NCBI GenBank assembly: GCA_016871275.1 | Contig: VFZG01000007.1 | Span: forward strand, 1-64,000 | Direction of reading: 5' to 3' | Source of the DNA: Acidimicrobiia bacterium | GTDB taxonomy: Bacteria; Acidobacteriota; Vicinamibacteria; Vicinamibacterales; UBA2999 | DNA: 64,000 bases | Shown here: positions 27,628-35,274 of the stretch, piece after piece | Layout: every line of letters begins with the position of its first letter | Numbering within the stretch: position 1 is the stretch's first letter | Program-made: the position numbers and the translations under genes | Notes under the pieces: model-generated | The model's database searches: none | Told to the model about the DNA's origin: nothing | Seen by the model: the letters and a program-made list of their open reading frames with translations, nothing else

Positions 27628-27631
27628 CGAC

Positions 27632-28447
27632 GTGAGCATTACGCTGCGCTCGGCTGCCGAGATCGAGAAGCTGGCGCGGGTGAACGCCCTGGTGGCGGGG
27701 GTGCTCAAAGAGCTCGCGGCCGCGGTCAGGCCGGGGGTCACGACCAAGCAGCTCGACGAGCTGGCCGAGCAGCGGTTGAGGGAGGCGGGCGCGGAGCCGG
27801 CGTTCAAGGGGTATCACGGCTACCCGGCGACGATTTGCGCGTCGGTGAACGAGGAGGTCGTGCACGGGATTCCGTCGAATCGCGCGCTGATCGAGGGCGA
27901 CATCATCTCGATCGACATGGGCGGGAAGCTCGATGGGTTCTATGGCGACTCGGCGGTGACGGTGCCAGTGGGCCGGGTCACGCCGGAGGCCGGGCGGCTG
28001 TTGCAGGTGACCAAGACCGCGCTCGACCGCGCGGTGGCGGCGGTGAGGGCCGGGGCGCGGGTGTCTGACATCGGCGCGGCGGTGCAGTCATACGTCGAGG
28101 CGCACGGGTTTTCGGTGGTCCGCGAGTTCGTGGGCCACGGCATCGGAACGTCGCTCCACGAGGAGCCGCAGATTCCGAACTACGGCACGGCGGGCCGCGG
28201 CCCGCGGCTCCAGGAGGGCATGGCCCTCGCGATTGAGCCGATGGTGAACGCGGGCAAGCCGGCGGTGAAGGTGCTGGGAGACGGCTGGACGGCGGTCACG
28301 AAGGACCGCGCGCTGTCGGCGCACTTCGAGCACACGGTGGTGGTGACCGCAGACGGCTGCCGGGTGTTGACGCTGCCGGACCAGGCGACGGCGGCGGACG
28401 AGCGTGATTCGGAGGCGGGCGGGCGTTTAAGGCGCGCCCACGTGTGA
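27632..28447 (+). CDS. map: Methionine aminopeptidase, type I
   Basis: 271 residues, GTG start. Metal ligands are all visible: His in NEEVVHGIPS, Asp pair in SIDMGG and GFYGDSAVT, His in EFVGHGIG, Glu in LAIEPMV and Glu in HFEHTVVVT. It removes the initiator Met from nascent proteins. A C-terminal tail of about 20 charged residues (AADERDSEAGGRLRR) is beyond the usual end. Position between adk and infA is classical. Confidence 0.97.
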   Translation: MSITLRSAAEIEKLARVNALVAGVLKELAAAVRPGVTTKQLDELAEQRLREAGAEPAFKGYHGYPATICASVNEEVVHGIPSNRALIEGDIISIDMGGKLDGFYGDSAVTVPVGRVTPEAGRLLQVTKTALDRAVAAVRAGARVSDIGAAVQSYVEAHGFSVVREFVGHGIGTSLHEEPQIPNYGTAGRGPRLQEGMALAIEPMVNAGKPAVKVLGDGWTAVTKDRALSAHFEHTVVVTADGCRVLTLPDQATAADERDSEAGGRLRRAHV

Positions 28448-28460
28448 GCGTCGCGAGCCG

Positions 28461-28700
28461 GTGAGCGAGCCGACGGACAGGACCGCGGACGGCGTCGTCC
28501 TGGAGCTGCTGCCGAGCCAGCTGGTGCGGGTCGAGCTCGACGGGCCCTTCGGCGGGGCTCAGGGCAAGCGGCATGTGGTGACGGCGCACCTGGCGAGTCC
28601 GGTGGGACGCAACTACGTGCGGGTGATCGTGGGTGACCGGGTGCGGGTGGCGTTGAGTCCCAACGACCCGGGACGCGGACGGGTGGTTGCGAAGTTGTAA
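28461..28700 (+). CDS. infA: Divergent translation initiation factor IF-1
   Basis: 79 residues, GTG start. The S1/OB fold is recognisable: [53 protein letters not shown]. Two oddities: eight or nine extra residues ([10 protein letters not shown]) between strands, encoded by a palindromic element at 28543-28571, and loss of the usual SGKMRKN (here ASPVGRN). IF-1 blocks the A site during initiation; the altered loop lies at its 16S contact face. Another infA may exist elsewhere in the genome. Confidence 0.85.
   Translation: MSEPTDRTADGVVLELLPSQLVRVELDGPFGGAQGKRHVVTAHLASPVGRNYVRVIVGDRVRVALSPNDPGRGRVVAKL
28543..28571. repeat. Palindromic element inside infA
   Basis: GGCCCTTCGGCGG then GGCTCAGGGC and AAGCGG; GCCCT and AGGGC are inverted ends. 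It is the complement of the pattern seen at 17730-17752 (CCTGAGC-n-CGAAGG). It is in frame and encodes the extra [10 protein letters not shown] residues of IF-1. Confidence 0.65.
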
Positions 28701-28703
28701 GGC

Positions 28704-28720
28704 GCGGCGCGAAGCGCCGC
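28704..28720. repeat. Intercistronic hairpin infA-rpmJ
   Basis: Perfect seven-base stem GCGGCGC, loop GAA, GCGCCGC, followed at once by the AGGAGAGA ribosome-binding site of rpmJ. There is no T tract, so it is not a typical terminator; it may protect the message or tune rpmJ translation. Confidence 0.6.
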
Positions 28721-28731
28721 AGGAGAGAGTG

Positions 28732-28845
28732 ATGAAAGTACGAGCGTCCGTCAAACGGATTTGTGACAAGTGCAAGGTCGTGCGCCGCCGCGGGGTGGTC
28801 CGTGTGATTTGCACCAACCAGAAGCACAAGCAACGGCAGGGATAA
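28732..28845 (+). CDS. rpmJ: 50S ribosomal protein L36
   Basis: 37 residues: [15 protein letters not shown], then [22 protein letters not shown]. The zinc ribbon C-x2-C-x12-C-x4-H is complete, the zinc-binding form. ATG at 28732 has AGGAGAGA upstream. L36 stabilises 23S rRNA. The usual place between infA and rpsM supports the call. Confidence 0.96.
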   Translation: MKVRASVKRICDKCKVVRRRGVVRVICTNQKHKQRQG

Positions 28846-28850
28846 GCTAT

Positions 28851-29225
28851 ATGGCGCGTATTTCAGGCGTCGATCTTCCGCGCACCAAGCGCATCGAGAT
28901 CGGGCTCACCTACATCTTCGGCATCGGCCGTCATCGGTCGAACGTGATTCTGAGCGCCGCCGGGGTCAGCCCCGACGTGCGGGTCAAGGATCTCACGGAA
29001 GACGACGTCCGCAAGATCACCCGGGTGCTCGAGGAGCAGGGTGGCGTCGAGGGCGATCTCCGCAAGGAGATCTCGATGAACATCAAGCGGCTGATCGAGA
29101 TCGGCAGCTATCGCGGCGGGCGTCATCGCCGCAACCTGCCGCTGCGCGGGCAGCGCACCAAGACCAACGCCCGCACGCGGAAGGGCCCGCGCAAGGGCGC
29201 GGTCGCCAAGAAGAAGACGGTGTAA
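28851..29225 (+). CDS. rpsM: 30S ribosomal protein S13
   Basis: 124 residues; ATG at 28851 ([19 protein letters not shown]) five bases after rpm[15 protein letters not shown], the [18 protein letters not shown] region and the basic tail [17 protein letters not shown] are standard. S13 bridges the 30S head to the 50S subunit. Confidence 0.97.
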   Translation: MARISGVDLPRTKRIEIGLTYIFGIGRHRSNVILSAAGVSPDVRVKDLTEDDVRKITRVLEEQGGVEGDLRKEISMNIKRLIEIGSYRGGRHRRNLPLRGQRTKTNARTRKGPRKGAVAKKKTV

Positions 29226-29228
29226 TTT

Positions 29229-29657
29229 ATGGCCAAAGAACAGGCAGCACAGGGCGCGGAAGCGCCTGCGAAAAAGAAGAAGTCGTTCAAGAAGCGCGGC
29301 GAGAAGCGCATCGTCCATCACGGCTTCGTGCACGTGCAGGCGTCGTTCAACAACACGCTGATCACGATCACCGACGCCGAGGGTGCGGTGGTGTCGTGGT
29401 CGAGCGCCGGCGCGATTGGCTTCAAGGGCTCGCGCAAGGGTACGCCGTTCGCCGCCACGCAGGCGGCGCTGAACGCGACCAACGCCGCCAAGGCGTTCGG
29501 CATGCGTTCCTGCGACGTGCTGGTCAAGGGCCCGGGCTCAGGCCGCGAGTCGGCGATCCGCGCGCTGCAGACCGCCGGCCTCGAAGTGCGTTCGATTCGT
29601 GACGTGACGCCGATTCCGCACAACGGCTGCCGTCCCCCGAAGCGTAGGAGAGTGTGA
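29229..29657 (+). CDS. rpsK: 30S ribosomal protein S11
   Basis: 142 residues, about 12 longer than usual at the Lys/Ala-rich N-terminus. [25 protein letters not shown] and the C-terminal [18 protein letters not shown] are signature stretches. S11 lies on the platform near the mRNA exit and Shine-Dalgarno helix. Confidence 0.97.
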   Translation: MAKEQAAQGAEAPAKKKKSFKKRGEKRIVHHGFVHVQASFNNTLITITDAEGAVVSWSSAGAIGFKGSRKGTPFAATQAALNATNAAKAFGMRSCDVLVKGPGSGRESAIRALQTAGLEVRSIRDVTPIPHNGCRPPKRRRV

Positions 29658-29660
29658 TTC

Positions 29661-30290
29661 ATGGCACGTTATAACGGACCCGTTTGCCGCCTCTGCCGCC
29701 GCGAGGGCATGAAGCTGTTCCTCAAGGGCGAGCGCTGCTACACCGAGAAGTGCGCCATCGAGAAGCGCAACATGCCGCCGGGCCAGCACGGCCGGCTGCG
29801 CAAGGCGAAGATGGTCGGCTACGGCGTGCAGCTGCGCGAGAAGCAGAAGGTCAAGCGCATCTACGGCGTGCTGGAAGATCAGTTCCGCCGCTACTTCGAA
29901 CAGGCCGAGCGCACCCGCGGCGGCATCACCGGCGAGACGCTGCTCCAGCTGCTGGAGCGCCGGCTCGACAACGCGGTCTACCGCGCCGGTCTGGCCACCT
30001 CGCGCGCGCAGGCGCGCCAGCTGGTCCGCCACGGCCACTTCCTGGTCAACGGCAAGCGCGTCGACGTGCCGTCGTATTCGCTGAAGTCCGGCGACACCGT
30101 CATCGTCCGCGAAGGCAGCCGTCAGAACCCGACCATCCTGCACGCGCAGGAAGAGGTCAAGGGCCGCGGCATGCCGGAGTGGATTTCGCCGGAAGGCGAG
30201 CTCGGCGCCAAGGTCGTCTCGATGCCGACCCGTGAGCAGATCAACCTGCCGGTTCAGGAGCAGCTGATCGTCGAGCTGTATTCGAAGTAA
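29661..30290 (+). CDS. rpsD: 30S ribosomal protein S4, zinc-binding type
   Basis: 209 residues. The N-terminus carries four Cys (CRLC, then C and C in GERCYTEKC), the zinc form of S4. The S4 RNA-binding domain ([20 protein letters not shown] and [15 protein letters not shown]) is intact. S4 nucleates 30S assembly and, in many bacteria, represses the alpha operon. The spacer after it holds a long hairpin. Confidence 0.97.
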   Translation: MARYNGPVCRLCRREGMKLFLKGERCYTEKCAIEKRNMPPGQHGRLRKAKMVGYGVQLREKQKVKRIYGVLEDQFRRYFEQAERTRGGITGETLLQLLERRLDNAVYRAGLATSRAQARQLVRHGHFLVNGKRVDVPSYSLKSGDTVIVREGSRQNPTILHAQEEVKGRGMPEWISPEGELGAKVVSMPTREQINLPVQEQLIVELYSK

Positions 30291-30293
30291 GCG

Positions 30294-30350
30294 GTCAGCA
30301 GCGAGAAGTGAGGGGCCATGCTGCTCACTTGCGAACTTCTCGCTGCTGAC
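30294..30350. repeat. Long inverted repeat between rpsD and rpoA
   Basis: GTCAGCAGCGAGAAGT (30294-30309) and its perfect complement (30335-30350) flank 25 bases that can form a second, alternative stem (AAGTGAG with CTCACTT). Units resemble the GAAGTGA heptamers at 62844. The rest of the 175-base spacer holds no gene. Confidence 0.85.
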
Positions 30351-30465
30351 TGCGGGTCGCACGCCACGTTCCAGCAGCTTGTCAGGCCTGCAGCGAGCGA
30401 ACGTGGTCAACAATCGCAGGCCTGGGGGCCACGCTGGTGGCCCGTGAGCGAAGGGATTGAGCAAC

Positions 30466-31443
30466 ATGTGGAAAGGTTTTCAGCGCCCCAAGCGCCTTGA
30501 GTTCGAAAAAGAGACCCTGACCGACCGGTTCGGCCGCTTCTACGCGCAGCCGTTCGAGCGCGGCTTCGGCACGACCATCGGCAACGCGCTCCGCCGCGTG
30601 CTGCTGTCGTCGATCGAAGGCGCCGCCATCACCGCCGTGCAGATCGACGGCGTGCTGCACGAGTTCTCGCCGATCAAGGGCGTGGTCGAGGACGCCACCG
30701 ACATCATCCTCAACCTCAAGCAGCTGCCGCTGACGTGCCACGTCGACTACACCAAGACGCTGACGCTGCGGAAGGAGAAGCCGGGCCCGGTCCGCGCCTC
30801 GGACATCGAAGCCGATGCCGACGTCGAGATCCTGGAACCGGATGCGCACATTGCGACCATCGCCGAGGGCGGCAAGCTGCACATGCAGCTGCGCGTCAAG
30901 CGCGGCCGCGGCTACATCGCCGCCGACCGCAACTTCGACGAGGATCTCGGCATCGGCTGGATCCCGATCGACTCGACGCACTCGCCGGTCAAGAAGGTCA
31001 ACTACACCGTCGACGGCGCGCGTATCGGCCAGGTCACGGACTACGACAAGCTGACCATCGAAGTGTGGACCAACGGCTCAGTGACGCCGCGCGACGCCGT
31101 GTCGCTGTCGGCCAAGCTGGTGCGCGACCACCTGAACATCTTCGTCAACCTCGAGGACGGCAATGACGAGGCGCTCGACTCGGGCTCCGAGCCGGCGCGC
31201 GCCGGGGTGTCGAACGAGCATCTCGACAAGAGCGTCGAGGAGCTGGAGTTGTCGGTGCGGTCGTACAACTGCCTGAAGAACGCGAACATCCGCACCATCC
31301 GCGAGCTGGTCGGCAAGACCGAGACCGAAATGCTCAAGACCAAGAATTTCGGGCGCAAGTCGCTCAACGAGATCAAGGAGATCCTGACGTCGATGGGGCT
31401 GAGCCTCGGCATGAAGCTCGACCAGCCTGCCGCCGCAGAATAA
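30466..31443 (+). CDS. rpoA: RNA polymerase alpha subunit
   Basis: 325 residues. ATG at 30466 ([18 protein letters not shown]) is preferred to TTG at 30457 because AAGGG lies ten bases before it. The N-terminal assembly domain has [16 protein letters not shown]; the C-terminal domain ([20 protein letters not shown] and [15 protein letters not shown]) contacts UP elements and activators. Coupled to ribosomal genes as usual in the alpha operon. Confidence 0.97.
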   Translation: MWKGFQRPKRLEFEKETLTDRFGRFYAQPFERGFGTTIGNALRRVLLSSIEGAAITAVQIDGVLHEFSPIKGVVEDATDIILNLKQLPLTCHVDYTKTLTLRKEKPGPVRASDIEADADVEILEPDAHIATIAEGGKLHMQLRVKRGRGYIAADRNFDEDLGIGWIPIDSTHSPVKKVNYTVDGARIGQVTDYDKLTIEVWTNGSVTPRDAVSLSAKLVRDHLNIFVNLEDGNDEALDSGSEPARAGVSNEHLDKSVEELELSVRSYNCLKNANIRTIRELVGKTETEMLKTKNFGRKSLNEIKEILTSMGLSLGMKLDQPAAAE

Positions 31444-31449
31444 ACAGTC

Positions 31450-32061
31450 ATGCGTCATCGAAATGCACACCGCAAGCTCGGACGCGTCTCCGAGCACCGC
31501 ACGGCGCTCCTCCGCAACCAGGCGGAAGCGCTGCTCGCGCACGAGAAGATCGAGACCACCGTGCCCAAGGCGAAGGAGCTCCGGCCGTTCGTCGAGCGGC
31601 TGATCACGATCGCCAAGCGCGGGGTGAAGGCCAACGATCCCAAGGGCAAGTCGCTGTCGGCGCGACGCCTGGTGATGCGCGACCTCCTCAACGAGACCGT
31701 CGTCACCAAGCTGTTCGACGACCTGGCGCCGCGCTTCATGGATCGCCCGGGCGGCTACACCCGCATCCTCAAGCTGGGGGCGCGCCGCGGCGACGCGGCC
31801 GAAGTCGCGCAGATCGAACTGATCGGCAGCGAATTCGATCCCCAGCAGGCGGCGGAGGAGAAGAAGGCCGCCGAGGCCGCTGCCGAATCCGGCGCCGCGC
31901 CGAAGCAGAGCAAGAGCCTCGGCGAGCGACTGCGCGGCGCGGCCAAGAGCATTCGCGGCGGCCAGAAGAACGACAGCGGCGGCGCCAGGAACAAGGCCAG
32001 CAAGCCGGCCCGCGGCGGCGCCAAGAAGACCACCACTCCTCGCAAGGCCGGCGGTTCGTAA
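31450..32061 (+). CDS. rplQ: 50S ribosomal protein L17 with long basic tail
   Basis: 203 residues against about 120 in most bacteria. The core is standard (MRHRNAHRKLGRVSEHRTALL, then RPGGYTRILKLGARRGDAAE). The extra 75 or so residues are Lys/Ala/Gly/Ser-rich with GGARNKASKPARGGAKK, probably disordered and RNA-binding. It closes the ribosomal block; no clear terminator was seen after it. Confidence 0.96.
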   Translation: MRHRNAHRKLGRVSEHRTALLRNQAEALLAHEKIETTVPKAKELRPFVERLITIAKRGVKANDPKGKSLSARRLVMRDLLNETVVTKLFDDLAPRFMDRPGGYTRILKLGARRGDAAEVAQIELIGSEFDPQQAAEEKKAAEAAAESGAAPKQSKSLGERLRGAAKSIRGGQKNDSGGARNKASKPARGGAKKTTTPRKAGGS

Positions 32062-32072
32062 GCCGTCCACCG

Positions 32073-32180
32073 ATGGCTCATGGCCAGGGCATGTATCTGG
32101 CGATTGGCTCCGAGGACGTGTGCGACATCGGGCAGTACGTCTGGGCGCCGGAGCGGTGGCTGAAACCGAACGCGGCATGA
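32073..32180 (+). CDS. Possible 35-residue small protein
   Basis: An ATG at 32073 opens MAHGQGMYLAIGSEDV then CDIGQYVWAPERWLKPNAA, ending at TGA 32178. No good ribosome-binding site precedes it and I do not recognise it. It could be a small protein, the tail of a lost gene or chance. The rest of the 277-base stretch 32062-32338 holds a nonamer pair at 32203 and nothing else I can name. Confidence 0.2.
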   Translation: MAHGQGMYLAIGSEDVCDIGQYVWAPERWLKPNAA

Positions 32181-32202
32181 CGGGTCAATCACGGACGTTA
32201 GC

Positions 32203-32220
32203 CACAGAGGACACCGAGCG
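32203..32220. repeat. Nonamer pair before carbonic anhydrase
   Basis: CACAGAGGA followed by CACCGAGCG, the same nonamer family as 6660 and 18887. It lies about 120 bases upstream of the carbonic anhydrase start. Confidence 0.45.
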
Positions 32221-32338
32221 CATTGCGCAAGGCACTCAACGACTGACTCGCTTGATGCCGGACAGAATCCGATGACGAAACGGCGCGGTGTCCGCTGAGT
32301 CCCCGGTGGCCAACGTATGTGACATAGAATCGATCCAG

Positions 32339-32968
32339 ATGCCGCCTCTCGACACGCTGCTGCACAACAACAGAGCCTGGGCCGCCGATCGCGTGAGGCG
32401 CGATCCGGGGTTTTTTACGCGGCTCGCCAAGCAACAGGCGCCGGAGTTTCTGTGGATCGGCTGCTCGGACAGCCGCGTGCCGGCGAACGAAATCGTCGGC
32501 CTCGATCCCGGTGAGCTGTTCGTCCACCGCAACGTGGCCAACGTGGTGGTCCACAGCGACCTCAATTGCCTGTCGGTGCTGCAGTTTGCGGTCGACGTCC
32601 TTGAGGTCAAGCACGTGATCGTCTGCGGCCACTACGGCTGCGGCGGCGTGCGGGCGGCCATGGACCGCCAGTCACATGGGCTGATCGACAACTGGCTGCG
32701 CCACGTGCAGGACGTCCAGCGCGCCCACGGCCCCGAGCTGCGGGCGTGTGCGACCGACGATGCCCGGGTCGACCGGTTGTGTGAGTTGAACGTGGTGGAG
32801 CAGGTGCGCAACATCGCCCGCACCACCATCGTTCAGGACGCGTGGCGGCGCGGCCATCCGCTGCAACTGCACGGCTGGATCTACGGCCTCAGCGACGGCA
32901 TCATCACCGACCTGGGTGTCACGGTCAGGGCGATCGCCGACATCGAGTCAGACGACGAGATGGCCTGA
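32339..32968 (+). CDS. can: Beta-class carbonic anhydrase
   Basis: 209 residues from ATG at 32339, which aligns with the start of E. coli Can; a GTG at 32288 would add 17 residues. Zinc ligands and the catalytic dyad are present: Cys42, Asp44 and Arg46 in GCSDSRVPA, His98 and Cys101 in CGHYGCGG. HRNVANVV and LCELNVVEQVRNI match closely. It interconverts CO2 and bicarbonate in the cytoplasm, feeding carboxylases. It converges on the EF-G-like gene two bases later. Confidence 0.95.
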   Translation: MPPLDTLLHNNRAWAADRVRRDPGFFTRLAKQQAPEFLWIGCSDSRVPANEIVGLDPGELFVHRNVANVVVHSDLNCLSVLQFAVDVLEVKHVIVCGHYGCGGVRAAMDRQSHGLIDNWLRHVQDVQRAHGPELRACATDDARVDRLCELNVVEQVRNIARTTIVQDAWRRGHPLQLHGWIYGLSDGIITDLGVTVRAIADIESDDEMA

Positions 32969-32970
32969 CG

Positions 32971-35064
32971 CTAGGCAATCTCCTCCGCGACCTGCCCGGC
33001 CCCGGCCTTGTGGGCGGCGATGATCTTGGTCTGCAGGTGACTCGGCACTTCGTCGTAGTGCGAGTACTCCATGTAATACGAGCCCCGGCCGCCGGTTACC
33101 GACGTGAGGTGCTGCTCGTAGGTCAGCATCTCCGACATCGGCACCTGCGCCTTGATCACGGTCGTTGAGCCGCGTGCTTCCATGCCGGAGATCCGGCCGC
33201 GCCGGCCGTTGAGATCGCCCATCAGGTCGCCGGCGTTGTCGCCCGGCGCGTAGATCTCGACGTTCATGATCGGCTCGAGCAGCGTCGGCTTGGCGCGGCT
33301 CATGCCGTCCTTGAACGCCAGCCAGCCGGCGGTCTTGAACGACAACTCGTTCGAGTCGACGTCGTGATACGAGCCGTCGTACACGGTGACCCGGAAGTCG
33401 ACCACCGGGTAGCCGGCCAGGTAGCCGCGCAGCCGCGATTCCTGGATGCCCTTCTCGACGGCCGGGACGAACTGGCGCGGGATCGCGCCGCCGAAGATAT
33501 CGTCCACGAATTCGAAGTCGCTGCCGCGCGGCAGCGGCTCCATTTTGATCTTGCAGTCGCCGAACTGGCCGTGGCCGCCGGTCTGTTTCTTGTGACGGCC
33601 ATGCGCTTCGACGCGCGCGGTGATCGTCTCGCGGTACGGAATGCGGGGCGGTTTCAGCAGCACCTCCACGCCGAACCGCCGCTTCAGCTTGGCGACGGTG
33701 ACTTCGATGTGCATCTGGCCCTGGCCGGCGAGCAGCAGCTCGTGGGTCTGTGGATCGCGGTGATACTTGATCGTCGGATCCTCCTCCTCGAGGCGATGCA
33801 TCGCGGTGCTGATCTTGTCTTCGTCGCCGCGGCTCTTCGGCTCGATCGCATACGACAGCACCGGCGCCGGGAAGGCGAGCTTCGCGAAGGCGATGCCGGC
33901 GCCCTTGTCGGCAATGGTGTCGTTGGTCCTGGTGTCCTTGAGCTTGGCGACCGCGCCGATGTCGCCGGCCTTGAGCTCGGGCACGTTGGTCGGCGTCTTG
34001 CCCTGCAACGCGATCAGGTGGCCGAGGCGTTCCTGCGTGCCCTGCGTGGCGTTGGTCACGGCGGAGTCCGCCTTCAGGCAGCCCTGGTAGACGCGGAACA
34101 TCGTGATGCGGCCGGCGAACTGATCCGCCACGGTCTTCCACACGAATGCCGCGTACGGCGCCTTCTCGTCGGCGGAGCGGGACACCGTTTCACCGTTGGC
34201 CACGGCGTTGAACGGACGATCCGCGGGACAGGGCAGGTAGGCGAGAATCGCGTCCATCAGCGGCTGCCCGCCGATGTTCGCCAACCCGGACGTGCAGACC
34301 AGCGGGTAGATCTTCGCCGCGCGGGCGGCCGTCGCCAGGCCCTTGATCAGCTCGTCCTGCGTCAGCGTGCCGGCCTCGAAGAACTTCTCCATCAGCGCTT
34401 CGTCGGCTTCGGCGACCATTTCGATCAGCGCTTCGCGGGCGGCAGTGGCCGCGTCAACCATGTCGGCCGGCACCGCGCCTTCCGTAAACTTGGCGGAGCC
34501 ATCGCCCGGAGACGTAAACGCCTTCATCGTCACGAGATCGACGACGCCGGTGAAGTGTTTCTCCTCGCCAATCGGCAGTTGAATGGGAATGATGGTGCGG
34601 TTCAGCGTCAGCCGCAGCGATTCGAGCGTGCGCTCGAGCGAAGCGCGTTCGCGATCGACGCGATTGACGACAATCAGCCGGGGCAGTTGCTGCTCTTCGC
34701 ATCCGGCCCAGGCCTTTTCGGTCTGCACTTCGACGCCGGCCACGGCATCGACGACGATCAGCGCGCCGTCGGCGACCTGGATCGCGGCGCGCGCGTCCGA
34801 GAAGAAGTTGCCGAACCCCGGCGTGTCGATCAGGTTGATCTTGGTCTTGTCCCATTCCGCGTAGGCGAGGCTCGCGGACAGGGTGTGCTTGCGGGAGATT
34901 TCTTCTTCGTCGTAATCGGTGACGGTGTTGCCCTCGTCGACCTTGCCGAGCCGGTTCACCATCCCGGCGTCGAACAGCAAGGCCGACACCAATTGTGTCT
35001 TGCCAGATCCGCCGTGACCCACTACGGCCACGTTACGGATGCTGGCAGCGTCATAGACCTTCAT
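32971..35064 (-). CDS. EF-G-like GTPase (second EF-G)
   Basis: 697 residues with the full five-domain EF-G layout, but the GTPase motifs differ from the first copy: G1 is GHGGSGKT rather than AHIDAGKT, G3 is DTPGFGNF, G4 is NRVD rather than NKMD. The domain III-V region (GQGQMHIEVTVAKLKRRFG, GYLAGYPVVDFRVTVYDGSYHDVDS) is well kept. Such EF-G2 proteins occur in several phyla; roles in ribosome recycling or stress are proposed for relatives. It is transcribed against the ribosomal block, from a spacer that holds a large inverted repeat. Confidence 0.9.
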   Translation of the reverse strand: MKVYDAASIRNVAVVGHGGSGKTQLVSALLFDAGMVNRLGKVDEGNTVTDYDEEEISRKHTLSASLAYAEWDKTKINLIDTPGFGNFFSDARAAIQVADGALIVVDAVAGVEVQTEKAWAGCEEQQLPRLIVVNRVDRERASLERTLESLRLTLNRTIIPIQLPIGEEKHFTGVVDLVTMKAFTSPGDGSAKFTEGAVPADMVDAATAAREALIEMVAEADEALMEKFFEAGTLTQDELIKGLATAARAAKIYPLVCTSGLANIGGQPLMDAILAYLPCPADRPFNAVANGETVSRSADEKAPYAAFVWKTVADQFAGRITMFRVYQGCLKADSAVTNATQGTQERLGHLIALQGKTPTNVPELKAGDIGAVAKLKDTRTNDTIADKGAGIAFAKLAFPAPVLSYAIEPKSRGDEDKISTAMHRLEEEDPTIKYHRDPQTHELLLAGQGQMHIEVTVAKLKRRFGVEVLLKPPRIPYRETITARVEAHGRHKKQTGGHGQFGDCKIKMEPLPRGSDFEFVDDIFGGAIPRQFVPAVEKGIQESRLRGYLAGYPVVDFRVTVYDGSYHDVDSNELSFKTAGWLAFKDGMSRAKPTLLEPIMNVEIYAPGDNAGDLMGDLNGRRGRISGMEARGSTTVIKAQVPMSEMLTYEQHLTSVTGGRGSYYMEYSHYDEVPSHLQTKIIAAHKAGAGQVAEEIA

Positions 35065-35133
35065 AGGCGGGACCCCTCCCGGGCGCCGAGTCAGCGGCCC
35101 ATAGGGCGAAGAATACTCCTGGTGGGAACGGTG

Positions 35134-35274
35134 TCAATTGAAGATTGGGCGAATCCTTGATTCCTAGACTGTTGGGCGATTGAAAAACTCGCGATCGCCA
35201 AATAATTCGGCGATTTGAAATCGCCCAATCGCCCAACAGTCAGGGAATCAAGGAATTACCCACTCTTCAATTCA
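35134..35274. repeat. Large inverted repeat, MITE/REP-like
   Basis: Arms 35155-35182 and 35226-35253 match at 26 of 28 bases (CCTTGATTCC..., GGGCGATTG ends); weaker pairing extends them to about 49 bases each (35134 and 35274). The centre holds GGCGATTT-G-AAATCGCC (35209-35225) and GCGATCGC. It is AT-richer than its surroundings. The right end reaches the stop codon of the permease gene. It may end both converging messages or be a mobile remnant. Confidence 0.8.

Noticed and set aside
30318-30500. 60-residue frame in the rpsD-rpoA spacer
   Set aside because: It runs over the inverted repeat and into rpoA, has no ribosome-binding site and no recognisable sequence.
33364-35160. 598-residue plus-strand frame opposite the EF-G-like gene
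   Set aside because: Antisense shadow; the minus-strand protein has full EF-G motifs.
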